Of a stretch of 64,000 bases of DNA, positions 22,836 to 34,289 are shown piece after piece (positions within the stretch are counted from its first letter, which is position 1; the number at the start of each line of letters is the position of its first letter). The translations under genes and the position numbers were made by a program. The stretch comes from Siphonodentalium dalli. Lineage: Eukaryota > Mollusca > Scaphopoda > Gadilida > Siphonodentaliidae. Below the pieces are notes generated by a model. It did no database searches. It was given only the letters and a program-made list of their open reading frames with translations, and was not told the origin of the DNA. The stretch covers positions 213,820,151-213,884,150 of the forward strand of contig CP136065.1 of the NCBI GenBank assembly GCA_032622095.1. The letters are read 5' to 3'.

Positions 22836-23441
22836 GTGTGGCCGCGCCTCCGGGTGCAGCTGCCCCCGTGCTTAACGCCAGTGAGACGGTTTTGGATTAG
22901 GCTTATGGATTTAATCCCTGACGCCGTGTTGGCCGCAGTGCAAAGGAGTCGGGTATTGGACATTGCTAACTGGAGTCTCCAGTCTAGCAGGGGATACCTG
23001 ACCCTTTGCCTGGAGTTCCGGACTGAAGATGCTGGCATCCAGAGATCGCAAGCCCGGGACACCAACTCCAAGACTGCCTCCTGTCATCTGAGTGAGAAGA
23101 AGAAGGGGCCGCCCAAGAAGAAGACGCCATCAAGGAGAAGAAGGGACGCCGCCAGACGGGCGAAATGGAAGAAGGGGGTGACTGTTGATCTGCCAGTCAC
23201 CCCTCCCCGTGTGGTTCAGCCGACGTCCAGTGTCACAGCCGGTAGGTCGGAGTTGTCTGAGAGACGCCCAGACGACCCGACCTGCATGGAGACAGGCGAC
23301 ATCGTACCAGCTAGCAGGGACTCCGTGGATCTGCCGGAGGTCCATGCTGCCGTCGACGAGGCGAACGGAGCTGGATTTTCAAGGTGGATATGTACACAGT
23401 CTTCTGTTCTATCCGCTTACCCTGGTCATGCCCAAGTCTGA
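22836..23441 (+). CDS. GC-rich gag-like or ORF1-like fragment
   Basis: The 201-codon ORF is strikingly GC-rich against its AT-rich surroundings. It contains a strongly basic stretch near residues 87-114 (KKKGPPKKKTPSRRRRDAAR) with a 'PSRRRRDAARRAKWKK' motif, and proline/serine-rich acidic sequence after it. A similar 'basic tract then (P)S-x-RRRD-x-x-R' arrangement is typical of gag-like or ORF1-like proteins of invertebrate retroelements; I recognise the style, not a specific family. The upstream part (LDIANWSLQSSRGYLTLCLE) could be the end of a small globular domain. No zinc knuckle, RT or protease follows: the frame closes at 23441 and the next stretch is an inverted repeat. It may be a transposon-derived remnant or an exon with uncertain start. 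Confidence 0.45.
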   Translation: MWPRLRVQLPPCLTPVRRFWIRLMDLIPDAVLAAVQRSRVLDIANWSLQSSRGYLTLCLEFRTEDAGIQRSQARDTNSKTASCHLSEKKKGPPKKKTPSRRRRDAARRAKWKKGVTVDLPVTPPRVVQPTSSVTAGRSELSERRPDDPTCMETGDIVPASRDSVDLPEVHAAVDEANGAGFSRWICTQSSVLSAYPGHAQV

Positions 23442-23885
23442 GTATAGTGTGCCTGTCATTTACAGAATGATGTCCCCAGAGTGTGAATTTAGTGACGCTA
23501 TCCCGTATAGCGGGCTAGCATCACCAAATTCACCATCTGGGGGACCTCATTCTGCTTAGGCCTCATCTTCTCTGGAAAGTTTCTTTATTATCAAATTTCT
23601 ATCGAAACTTCTTCACATAGATTCTATTTCTTTTTTAGTTTAGTTTCTCTATATCCTCAAATTAGCAGACGACACATAGCATAATCGAGGTTCCCAATGT
23701 GTGTACAACACAATATTCACCATTTGGGAACATCAATCTGAGTCTATGTCTCCCATAGTACATGAGGCCATGCAGAACGATCACCAAAGGGTGAACTTGG
23801 TGATGTTATCCCGCTAAATTCACCCTCAGGGGATCTCATTGTGCAAATGACAGGTACACTAAACTCAGGCTGGGGCATGCCGTAC
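23410..23885. mobile_element. Inverted repeat flanking ~200 bp; end motif shared with 2138-2205
   Basis: Left arm 'AGTCTGAGTATAGTGTGCCT + GTCATTTACAGAATGATGTC + CCCAGAGTGTGAATTTAG' (23432-23495) is answered by 'CTAAATTCACCCTCAGGGGA + TCTCATTGTGCAAATGACAG + GTACACTAAACTCAGGCT' (23813-23873). A second pair of inverted blocks lies inside: 'CATCACCAAATTCACCATCT' (23519) and 'AAAGGGTGAACTTGGTGATG' (23787). The 'CTCATTNTGCAAATGACAGN' phrase also occurs near 2150, so this end belongs to a dispersed family. Confidence 0.7.
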
Positions 23886-23889
23886 TTAT

Positions 23890-24560
23890 TACGCGGTGGA
23901 ATCGATCATCTCCAGACTGGACCGACCCCTCGTTTTATGACGCCGGGTTATGGGGTCTGTTTTAAAACAAAATATTTGGATTTCATTTTTTATTTACACA
24001 ATAAATATTACAATAATGCAAACAAAACAATTTAAAAATTCAGTCATATTTATTGTGCGGGAGTGACATAGCCATTTTAGGCTCTCTTCCTGCACTCCAT
24101 TTTCAGTTTCACATATCATTCATCATATGCAATGGCGAATGGAAATATTTGATATTTAATATTTTACAGAAACGGTTTCCAGTGTTTACATGTTCGCATG
24201 TCGCATGTGCACGGCAATTAATGTCTGTCGCGAAGTAACCCGGGTACCGAACCTATAGTATACTTGTACGCCCATACCGTTCCTGCATCCGCAGAACGCC
24301 GCGTCGAGATAATATTTCGGATGCCAGCTGAAAGATTTAAATGTACATGTATACATATACGTGTGTGGAAACTTGGATGGTGGAGCGAGTATTTCTATTT
24401 ATTATTTCATAGATTACATTAGTGACGTATAGGTTCTTGGCCCTGAACAATACCAAATTCGAATATCTGACAAGTTGCCATCAAGGCTACAATTATAGAA
24501 GCATACAATCTCGGATGGCGACTCGACAATCTCATACAGGATATGTCCAAATATATATAT
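23890..24560. other. No supported gene
   Basis: Short ORFs at 23841-24035 and 24053-24238 have no recognisable motif. A (AT)n run at 24550-24564 immediately precedes the hAT element. Confidence 0.4.
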
Positions 24561-24564
24561 ATAT

Positions 24565-25247
24565 CAGGGGCGTAGGAAGCTATTGTGGGGTATCAAGGGG
24601 GGGAGCAGCTCAGATCACGAGAGAGGGTACCATATTTCGGACTAAAACCATAAAAATAATTAACATTATTCTACCGCTTAAATTAACACTTATTCTGACT
24701 ACAACAGTACTTAAGACTTCAACAAACAAATTAATTTCATATTGATTTTAATTGCGAAGAAAACAATGTCTGTCTCTCGTTCATATAAGTATGAATGCAC
24801 AATAGTTGTCCATTAAATGTCAAACAATCCAAACGTATCCAGACGAGCATCATTCCCAAGAACAAATTCATTTGAAACCACTTTCATGTCGATATTGTCA
24901 CGTCGTTCTCTATATATGTCACACACCATCAAGTTATTCAAACGGTCTTGACTCATAGTGGACCTTAAGTGGTTCTTCATCCGCAACGTAATTGTGCAAA
25001 AACGCGTACTCGTGTTTTCCGTATGAAACCAGATTTAAAGAATGACCCCCATCCGCGTGATACTATATATAAGACACTATTTCTTATAGAGTATACTATA
25101 TATTTGATGGCAAACTGTGCGGGTGGAGAATGTGATTGGTTAGGTTGAATAAATAAGAATTACAGTTTAAGTGTTGACCATTTTCTGGAAATTGGGGGGG
25201 GGGGTATTTACCACCCCCTTACCCCCCCCCCCGATTCCTACACCCTG
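24565..25247 (-). mobile_element. Internally deleted hAT-type DNA transposon
   Basis: The left end starts CAGGGGCGTAGGAAG and the right end, read inward, starts CAGGGTGTAGGAAT, a matching terminal inverted repeat of the CAGGGGCG style typical of hAT elements. The flanking octamers are ATATATAT (24557-24564) and GTCTATAT (25248-25255); they agree at 6 of 8 positions and both fit the hAT nTnnnnAn target-site pattern. Both termini have G-rich or C-rich subterminal runs. The interior keeps only the 3' end of a transposase gene on the minus strand. About 680 bp long, it is a non-autonomous deletion derivative. Confidence 0.75.
24813..25030 (-). pseudogene. hAT transposase C-terminal (dimerisation domain) remnant
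   Basis: The minus-strand frame ending in a stop at 24813-24815 reads through MKNHLRSTMSQDRLNNLM and then DIYRERRDNIDMKVVSNEFV. 'K-x-(Y/H)LRSTM-x-Q-(D/E)RLN-x-L' followed by 'I-x-R' and a short acidic tail is the signature end of hAT transposases of the zf-MYM1/TTF-type group. Going upstream, the frame meets a stop near 25035 and the catalytic core is absent. The stop lies ~250 bp from the CAGGGGCG end at 24565, where a hAT 3' end is expected. Confidence 0.75.
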
Positions 25248-25379
25248 GTCTATATTAGTATTAAAGGGACTCAAGGCCTTCGATGCTTTGGAACATAAAT
25301 TTATAAAAGTCTCTACAAACAACTATCATCAACGTGTATATGCAAAAATTTATAGATTTTGTTCTTATTGTCATTATTA

Positions 25380-25951
<572 letters not shown>

Positions 25952-26054
25952 ATCTTGATATATGGACAATGTAGCTCCGCTTGGCAAGGGGTTAATCTTT
26001 TGCCGAGCAATTAATTTAATGATAAAGAAGAAGGAAAGTACAAAAGTTACAGTA

Positions 26055-26154
26055 NNNNNNNNNNNNNNNNNNNNNNNNNNNNNNNNNNNNNNNNNNNNNN
26101 NNNNNNNNNNNNNNNNNNNNNNNNNNNNNNNNNNNNNNNNNNNNNNNNNNNNNN
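26055..26154. other. Assembly gap of 100 N
   Basis: Exactly 100 undetermined bases, the conventional placeholder for a gap of unknown size. The preceding microsatellite is a plausible cause of the break. Confidence 0.98.
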
Positions 26155-26236
26155 AAACACAGCAGAATTATGGGTAACTTTTCAGGATTTAGTCGGAAAT
26201 ATGGCTTGTTGCCATTCATCCGAAATCTCTCACTGA

Positions 26237-26435
26237 GAGCTTTCCGATGGTCAAGGAGTCGATTATTTAGGGCATTATTGTATACCTTGTAAACATTGGT
26301 TCAGAAGAACGCCGGTTATGAGTGCAGGTCTGATGCAGTCAGCTGTTTTACTTGACTCGTTCGACATGATGTCTGCTCCAGCTCAGGCAAAGAATCAGTT
26401 TTATACAGACTCTCGCCTCAAAGACCCTCTCAACG
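26237..26435 (+). CDS. Possible coding exon with splice donor
   Basis: A frame is open from 26237 to 26435 and ends at CAACG|GTGAGTA, a near-consensus 5' splice site. It contains an ATG at 26318 (MSAGLMQSAVLLDSFDMMSA) and upstream the stretch YCIPCKHWFRRTP. The frame is closed upstream by TGA at 26234, shortly before an AG that could serve as acceptor (CTCTCACTGAGAG). The predicted peptide (about 66 codons) matches no family I recognise. Neighbouring exons were not identified, partly because of the gap 80 bp upstream. Confidence 0.3.
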
Positions 26436-26439
26436 GTGA

Positions 26440-27000
26440 GTATCATATATATATAATGCAGCATTAGTAGTGGAATTCAAAATGCCTAAAAACGCGGATA
26501 AAATAGGCTTGATTTTGTTTTGTATGGTTATATTTTGTGAATACACAAGTGCATATAATAAAAGGGCTACCAGCAATTCGCCGCTAATGAACCTAATGTC
26601 TACAGGATACTGAGGATATGTTTCACATGGTATAGCATTAGAGACCATATTACTGTACGTGGGTATAATGCTCAGTGGAGATTGTATACATCCAGTTCAC
26701 TCCGCTTCGTGTCGTGGACTACACAACCCAACTGTGCACTATAACCGCGTATAATCAACTGTACGCCATGCTCTATTTATTAACTAAAAAACACAATGTG
26801 CATCACCAGGTTGCACACCCATATATATACATGTAGCCCATCTGCACGTGCACATGTAGCTATTGCGTTGGCCAAATTTTACTTTAAATTCAAGAAAAAA
26901 AAATCGTAGCATTTCAATACCGAGGCATATAGGTAATGCTATCATCAAGCATTTTTCCACTTTCAAACACTATCACATTATTGTAATTCACGTAGTGGCT
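26440..27000. other. No supported gene
   Basis: AT-rich spacer following the possible exon. Short ORFs on both strands lack recognisable motifs. Confidence 0.4.
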
Positions 27001-27004
27001 ATCA

Positions 27005-28200
27005 GGGAGTCAGACCGATTCTCCGAAGACCTATTACTACGAAGGCCCACAACTCCGAAGACCCGATTCTCCGACGGCCCACAACTCCGAAGACACGATT
27101 CTCCGACGGCCCTAACTCCGAAGACCCCATTCTCCGAAAGCCCATAACTCCGAAGGGCCGATTCTCCGAAGACCTACAACTCCGAAGACCTATAACTCCG
27201 AAGGGCCGATTCTCCGACGGCCCATAACTCCGAAGGTCCGATTCTCCGAAGGTCCGATTCTCCGAAGATTTTGTTTTATCGGGGTATTATCGTTTACTAA
27301 ATAGTGTACAGTCCAGTGGCGAAGCCAAGGGGTCCCAAAATTCCTACTGCCCCCATTAAACCTCTACTTGCTATTTAAGACAATATAGGCCCCTACCAAA
27401 ACATGTCCAATGTCATGTAAACGCCCGGAAATCGTTCATGGGGCATCAAAATATTCAAACTTTTCCTACTGCCCCCACCTAAATGGGAATCCTGGCACGC
27501 CACTGACTATACACCAGGTACTATAACGTTACGTCGGCCCATGAGATGCCAGAGTAAAATGTACAGGGGTGAACGGGGAAGAACTTGTCCCTTTTCATAT
27601 ATAAAATGAACTTGATTGCATCAAATCACCAGTGGCCAGGGTTCCCATTTAGGGGTGCACATTAATTAGCATATGTGGGGGATATGTGGGGGATATATCA
27701 TGCATATGATATGCCGAAAGCATATCACGAAGGCCTGATTTGGGGAGCGCATGCATGGGAGGGGTCGCCCACAATCGTTGGTCCGGGGGCTCCCCTGGGC
27801 AGGAACACTGTGAATATTTGAATGCCTAGGAGGGATTTCCGGACGTTTACATGACATTTGACATGTTTTTTGGGGGGGGGGGGCGGTCTTCCATATGGCC
27901 CCATTGACGCCGCCACTGGACTGTACACTGTTTAATAAGCGATAAAACATGATCTTCGGAGAATCGGACCTTCGGAGAATCGGCCCTTCGGAGTTATAGA
28001 CCTTCGGAGTTATGGGCGTTCGGAGTTATATAGGCCTTCGGAGTTATGGGCTTTCGGAGTTACGGGTCTTCGAGTTATTGGATTTCGGAGCATCGGGACT
28101 TCGGAGTTATGGGCTTTCGGAGAATTGGGGCGTCGGAGAATCGGACCTTCGGAGAATCGGACCTTCGGAGTTATGGGTCTTCGGAGAATCGCTACGTAAC
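27005..28200. mobile_element. 1.2-kb palindrome with mirrored 16-bp satellite arms
   Basis: A 16-bp satellite alternating CCGATTCTCCGAAGGC and CCATAACTCCGAAGGC fills 27015-27275. Its reverse complement (GCCTTCGGAGTTATGG and CTTCGGAGAATCGG) fills 27945-28195. Inside the satellites the next layer is also mirrored: 'TTTTATCGGGGTATTATCGT + TTACTAAATAGTGTACAGTC + CAGTGGCG' (27273-27320) against 'CGCCACTGGACTGTACACTG + TTTAATAAGCGATAAAA' (27909-27948). Deeper still, 'AACATGTCCAATGTCATGTA' (27402) answers 'TACATGACATTTGACATGTT' (27848). The inner ends CAGTGGCG...CGCCACTG resemble hAT-type termini. No long ORF is present apart from satellite-derived ones. Confidence 0.85.
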
Positions 28201-28808
28201 CCTATCAGGGTCCCAATTCTTTCTCAGTATTTCTGCTGGTCGAGTCGATATTTAAGTTAATAAGTGTACACTCACATTTCGACCAGCATTGGTATAGCTC
28301 TACACACATTTCAAATTACAAAATGAGACAGCCGTATATGTCGACAATATGAAAATATAACAAAACTATTTGAAAACATCACCATGTCCTCTGAGCCTTG
28401 TACACGGGCAAGTAGTTACAGAAAAACACCTTTTCTTTTGTACATGACGGCAGATAATGGCTAAGATACTGTCCAGAGTTAATTGAGATGCAACCTGAAT
28501 TCCATTAAACAACACACTTGAATAATGTACGTCCATATCTACCATTATAAAGTTTGAGATGTGAATGTTACAGACGAAATCCCTATACACGATGCATACC
28601 TTATATTCACCAGCAACTTGTATTCAAATGTCAACAATAGACATGAGGCAGATAGCAGCGGCAATCTATTGGCAGCGGTTTTTTTTTTACCATTCCCGAT
28701 CTTGCTTCTACCATTCCACTAGTTTTGGTTGTGATGATATATTGAAATATGCTTTAAAAAACACAACAATAATTAATGGTGGAAAGAATAGGCTGATACA
28801 TACACATT

Positions 28809-28945
28809 ATCGGTACAGTGAAGTGATATGGGCTGCAGTATCACGCCGAGTTGACGATGTCAGGCAGGCAGCGAGTTTGATGCGGCGATCTGACATCGTC
28901 AACGAGACGTAAATACTGCAGCCCATATCACTTCACTGCACCGAT
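28809..28945. repeat. Hairpin with ~55-bp arms
   Basis: ATCGGTACAGTGAAGTGATA + TGGGCTGCAGTA and TTGACGATGTCAG (28809-28863) pair with CTGACATCGTCAA and TACTGCAGCCCATATCACTT + CACTGCACCGAT (28890-28945), leaving a ~26-base GC-rich loop. Confidence 0.85.
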
Positions 28946-29122
28946 AAAGCGTTTATTATATGACACATTTTTGGTTCATCTCATGTCATAAAGGGCAAAA
29001 CTACTTCATTCGCATGCGCAGTTGGTCAGGATACACGCACGACAATAGAACAGATCCGTTTACGCTTCAAACGAACAGACCTGATAAATAGTTCCCAACT
29101 TCCGGTGACCTAATTTCACGGG

Positions 29123-29183
29123 ATACTGATACGGAATTCAAAGGATACTGATACGGAATTCATAGAATACCGATACGGTTCAT
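29123..29183. repeat. ~24-bp tandem repeat, 2.5 copies
   Basis: GGATACTGATACGGAATTCA occurs at 29121 and 29144, followed by a decayed third copy (AGAATACCGATACGGTTCAT). Confidence 0.8.
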
Positions 29184-29429
29184 TACCAGACAAGCGTTTT
29201 CCGACTGCTCCGAATATATCGCCCAACAATAGTGGTATTTGTGAGGGATTAGTGGTAGTCATATAATAAAATATGGTATCATTTTATTCTTAATTATTTA
29301 CTAATTGCGGGGGAGGGGCAAATCTTTTACAAAAGTAAAATGACCAGAATCCCGCGTACCTGAATTGGGAGGGGCTTAGGTGATGCTCAACCATTCCTGA
29401 TCAAATAATTAATAAACTTTTACCATTGG

Positions 29430-30335
29430 TATAGTATCCATGTTGGATCCATCCAGCCCCCATTACGCGGTTTAAGTGCTACAGGCCAAAGTTCTTGAGT
29501 AGCATTCCATATATGGATTTTTGGAATATTCATGACTTCCATATATCGAGTTCATGAAAATTCAACAGCTCCATATATAGTGCAGCGGCCAAACGCCAAA
29601 AGTTGTCGGGTACCCCTACCCACGGTAGAACAAGTTGAAACCAAATTTTTTTAAAGGAGAAATATATACTTTGGACGAAAATGATAGTGAAAAATAACGG
29701 ATTGGTGGTGGATATTGTCAAATCGACGATCAACGATACCCGCCAGTGACTTTTTCCAAAAATAAAAATAACGGAATTGGTGGTGGATATTGTCAAATCG
29801 ACGATCAACGATACCCGCCAGTGACTTTTTCCAGAAATTAACGATTTTGTTAAAGCGAGCCTTGTGGCTATGTCCTAAATTATTTGCCCACATTGTTGGT
29901 GTTAAAATTACTACATCATGCCATATCTCTATTTGAAATGCCGAAAGTGTTGGTTAATACTGCAGAAATATTTAATCCATATGGTGTAGTAGTTATCTGA
30001 CAACCATTTGAAGAAAGAAGTTAACCGAAATGTTGAACGGTTTGCGAGATACTGGGTTTTAGCTACCCCTCCCCAAACACGTTTTTTGTCGAAAAAATAC
30101 ATATTTTTTATAACGACTTTACAAACATTTTCTAATTGGTCTTAACATGACCAACTATATAATTTATAGGGCTCAGTAGTTATCTGGACATCACAAGTGG
30201 AAAGAATTTGACAAACATTGTGAATGGTTTTCCAGATATTGGATTTATGTACCGCTCCCCCGAACGCGTTTTTGGCAGAAAAAATACATATTTATGTTAA
30301 CAACACACACTTTTCTAAATGATTCTAATGTGCAT
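29430..30335 (+). mobile_element. Dispersed repeat family F, copy 1
   Basis: Starts 'TTGGATCCATCCAGCCCCCA' (29442), continues through 'TACCCCTACCCACGGTAGAA', two tandem 75-bp units (TTGGTGGTGGATATTGTCAA at 29702 and 29777, each with GACTTTTTCCA), then two ~175-bp units ending 'CCCTCCCCAAACACGTTTTT' (30068) and 'CTCCCCCGAACGCGTTTTT' (30255). An inverted copy lies at 35220-36660 and a partial direct copy at 52430-52830. No ORF with a known domain. Confidence 0.8.
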
Positions 30336-30639
30336 CAGATCATGATTCATGTGATTGACACTTGATCCGTAGACACCGCGAGCGTGGTTAAAGATGTCCT
30401 CATGCTTCCAAACCCCAGTTACAACAACAACACATGCTATTTATAACATCCATGCAATTTTATTTTAATATATAGAGACTTTGTATACAACTAAAGCATT
30501 TGTTTTAAACGAAATATAATATAGACTTACATAATTATACAGAATAAAAACATTGTTGCTGCCATAGTGATTGTTAGAGTCCCCCTAAATCGACCAAAAC
30601 ATAGAATCAATGGATATTGTATTTTATATCTCATAAACT

Positions 30640-33225
30640 AGTCTCACCAAGGTAGCAGACGTTAGTTCAAATATGTTCTATGTTTTTAGGTCCCCCTACA
30701 ATATTAGAAGTCTTGAACACACCACGATCTGAAAGAATATGATCTCAATATTAACTGAGGGTGTCACAGTTATATCATGAAATAGACAATGTTTATGGGT
30801 GGGTTGGTTCCCGAAATATTGTGACACTTTACAAAACGCGACTGCGTTGCAAATATGAAAGGCGAATTTTCTATTTTTCGAGAAACACTACCCGATTTAA
30901 GTCTTGAACATAATACGAACTGAAGCTATATGCTCTATATATTATCAGAGAGTGTGACAGGACGGTAGTGCTATCAGAGAATACATAATTTATGTGGGTG
31001 ACTTGTGCCTGTGTCGCTTTACACAAAGCGGCTGATAAATAAGAAAGACGAATTTGCTATGTTTTGAGGACCCCCCCCTACACAATTGAAGACTTGAAGT
31101 AAAGTTGAACAAACCACGAACTGAAAGGATTGCTCTAAATATTGACTGAGGATGTGGGCAAATGGTAGTAATATCAGGACTTACACAATGTTTATGGTTG
31201 GGTTGGTTCCCGAAAGCCTTTGGCACTTTACAAAAATCGGATGGCAAACGCCAAAGGCGAATATTGTTTTGTTTTGTGGGACCCTTTATACGCCCATTTA
31301 AACCTTGAACACACCATGCGCCAAATATATATGATCTTATTATTAACTGACAGATTGAACGAAAGGTAGTCATCTCAGGGAATATGCAATTTATATGGGT
31401 AGTTTGGTTCCCAAATTACGAGTGTACTTTACAAAAGGCGGCTGGCAAATACGAAAGTTGAATTTTCTTTGAGCATCATAACCCATTTAAGGTCTTAAAC
31501 ACACCACGAATTGAACTGATATGCTCTCAATATTAACTGAGAGTGTGGACAAATGGTAGGTAATTCATAGGTACACATCTGTAATGGGTGGGACACTTTA
31601 CAAAAAGTAGCTAGCAAACGAGATACGCGAATTATGAATGTTTTGGGTACCCATAACCTATTTGAACTATTGAGTACACACTGAATTGAAGCTATATATA
31701 TGCTGTCAATATTAACTGAAAACGAAAGGTAGTGCTATCGTGTATTATATACAATTTGTATGGATGGTTTTGGTTTCCGAAATCCTGGGGCACTTTACAA
31801 AAGACGGCTTGCAAATACGAAATGTGAATTTTCTTAGTTTTGAGGCCACACTACCCCATTTGAAGCCTGGAACACACCATGAACTGAAGGGTAAGAGCGT
31901 ATGCACCCAATATTAACTGAGAGTGTAGAGAAATGGACGCTATATCAAGAAATTCACATACTGTATGGATGGGTTGGTTCCTGAATGTCTGCATGGGTCA
32001 CTTCACAAAAAGCGGTTGGTATTAATGAGACAGGCGAATACTCACTGTTTTGGGGACCCATTAACCCATTTAATATCTTGAACACAGCATGCACTGAAGT
32101 TATATGCTCTCATTCTCAGCTGAGTTTGTGAACAAAAGGTAGTGCTATCACGGAATTATATCAATCGATATGGGTGGTTTGGTTTCCCCGATATCCTGGC
32201 GCACTTTACAAAAAGCGGCTAGCAAACACGAAAGGCGAATTTTCTATGTTTTGAGGACCCCACTATTCCACTTGAAGTCTTAAACAAATAGCATGCTCTC
32301 AATGTTAACTGAGGGTGTGGACAAATGGTAGCATTATCCGGAAATACGTTATGGATGAGATGGTCCCCGAAAGCCTATGGCACTTTACAACAAGCGGCCG
32401 GCAAACGAAAAGGACTAATTTTCACTGTCTTAGGAGACTCCAATCCATATTTGAAGTCTTGAACACACCACTAGCTGAAGGTATATGTTATCGATATTGT
32501 GGCCGAATGGCTGTTCTGTCAGAAAAGATGCAATGCTCTCGCGAACCAACCGTTCGCGAGAACACCGTGGCACCTTACACAAAGCCGATGACAAACGATA
32601 AAGGTGAATTATAAGGGACCTCTACCGCATGTAAATAATTGAACCCATCACAAACTGAATGGATGTGTTCTCAATGTCAAATGGCTATTCTGTCAGGAAA
32701 TACAGAATTGTTATATATGGGTTGGTACCCGACAGTAAGGGACACTTTACAAAAATCGACTGGAAAATAAATAATGCGATGTTTCACTGTTGCTATTACC
32801 CCTACCCAATTTGAAGACTAAAACACACCACGAACTGGAACGGTATCCTCATTGACTGAGTGTATGGGCAATGGAGAGTTGTATAAGGATGTACACAATT
32901 TATATATATGGATTGGGTTAAGAAATAATGAGCACTTAACGAAAAGTGGCTGGAAAATAAGAAAGGCAAAATTTTGAGGACGCCCTACTTTATTTGAAGT
33001 CTTGAAGACGCCACACGCTGAAATCATATGATCTCAATATTAACCGAGGGTTTGACCAAAGGTTAATTTTTATCAGGATATACACATGTCTTGGTTCCCG
33101 ATCGTCTGCACCGTTTGCCACTTTACAACAAGCGGCTGGCAAATGTTCACTGTTTTATGTACCCATACCCTATTTGAAGTCTTGAACACATCATGTACTG
33201 AAGGGATTATGCTCTCAATAACAAT
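30640..33225. repeat. Diverged ~195-bp satellite array, 13 units
   Basis: The motif CACTTTACAAAAAGCGGCTG and variants recurs near 30826, 31015, 31223, 31427, 31591, 31791, 31995, 32202, 32379, 32569, 32739, 32931 and 33119. Each unit also has 'GTCTTGAACACACCACGAAC + TGAAGGGATATG.TCTCAATATTAACTGAGGGTGTGGACAAATGG'-type blocks, 'TATGGGTGGGTTGGTTCCCGAAA' and 'GAAAGGCGAATTTT'. Units diverge substantially, so this is an old array. A 14th unit lies beyond an inserted element at 34290-34500. Confidence 0.88.
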
Positions 33226-33230
33226 ATACA

Positions 33231-34235
33231 GTTGTCGCCCGTTGTCGAGGGAGACATTGAGATTTGTCACCCGCTCGAGAACGGAATGTCTCCCGAGGAG
33301 CGAAGCTCCGAGGGAGACATTCCGTTCTCGAGCGAGTGACAAATCTCAATGTCTCCCGAGAAGAAGGGCAACAACTGATTTGTTATCCGATTATACCACA
33401 GAAAATATCCTTGCCATCCACACGCACGATGTTGCACTGAGTCATGAGTGATTTCTTTCCCGATTATGTATATTTTCAGTAACTACTTAGGATTTCTGTT
33501 CCATAAACGATAGTCAAGCTTTTAAGCGTTTGATAATCCGCGTTTATTTACGACCATTTTGGTGGTCAAATCGTCAATATCGGTCCATGCAATGTAAACC
33601 AATAAGCCATATAGGTATGTTCTCGTCTTCTGCAAGGCATATTCAATGTCTCTTGTGCGCGCAATTTACTCGCGATGTTCATTTCATAACGGTCTTCCCC
33701 GAAAGCTATTGGGAAGTTGTCAATTTCATTAATGTACATTCATATGTGTCAGTGCTCATGGCGATCTTCACATAAAATACTTCTATGATCACATCGCTGA
33801 AGATAAGTGTACATTCGCGACAAACGTATGCATTACGTTGTCTACCAGCGAACATTTATAACCAACCAACCTAAAGGGATCCTCTCTTTCAATCTTGCAT
33901 CATAATGTCGACATGAACAAATTGAATCACCGAGATATTGCGATGTAAAAAGTAAATAATAACGCTTGTCCGATAAAAGTATCAACTTAAAACTTAAGAA
34001 TATTAGTGTTCACTAAATATATGCAAATTAGCAAACACCACAACTGGTGTGTTTTGCGAATCCGTGGGGTATATAAGATCTGTGATTTTTTGGTACGTTG
34101 TAGTGATGCGAAGTAGATGAGTTACTGCAGTGTGTGTTTGGAGATATTCTTGCAATATAATATCAGGCGGGCGACAAAAACAATGTCTCTCGTGTCAGCG
34201 GGCGACAGTGTGATTTGTCGCCCGGCACGTGACAG
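33231..34235. mobile_element. Insertion in the satellite with a 145-bp terminal palindrome
   Basis: 33231-33375 is a near-perfect palindrome: GTTGTCGCCCGTTGTCGAGG + GAGACATTGAGATTTGTCAC ... GTGACAAATCTCAATGTCTC + CCGAGAAGAAGGGCAACAAC, axis at CGAGGAGCGAAGCTCCG. Near the other end, 34168-34225 repeats the motifs (GCGGGCGACAAAAACAATGT + CTCTC; GCGGGCGACAGTGTGATTTG + TCGCCCGG). The ~800-bp interior (33380-34160) is unrelated to the flanking satellite, which resumes at about 34290. This fits a transposon inserted between satellite units 13 and 14; an 81-codon ORF inside is unrecognised. Confidence 0.7.
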
Positions 34236-34289
34236 CACATGGGCCAATCAGAAGGGTGGAAAATAGGCAGGAGGATAACAACATGTGTT

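Noticed and set aside
25962-26219. ORFs spanning the N gap
   Set aside because: They are translated across 100 undetermined bases and have no support.
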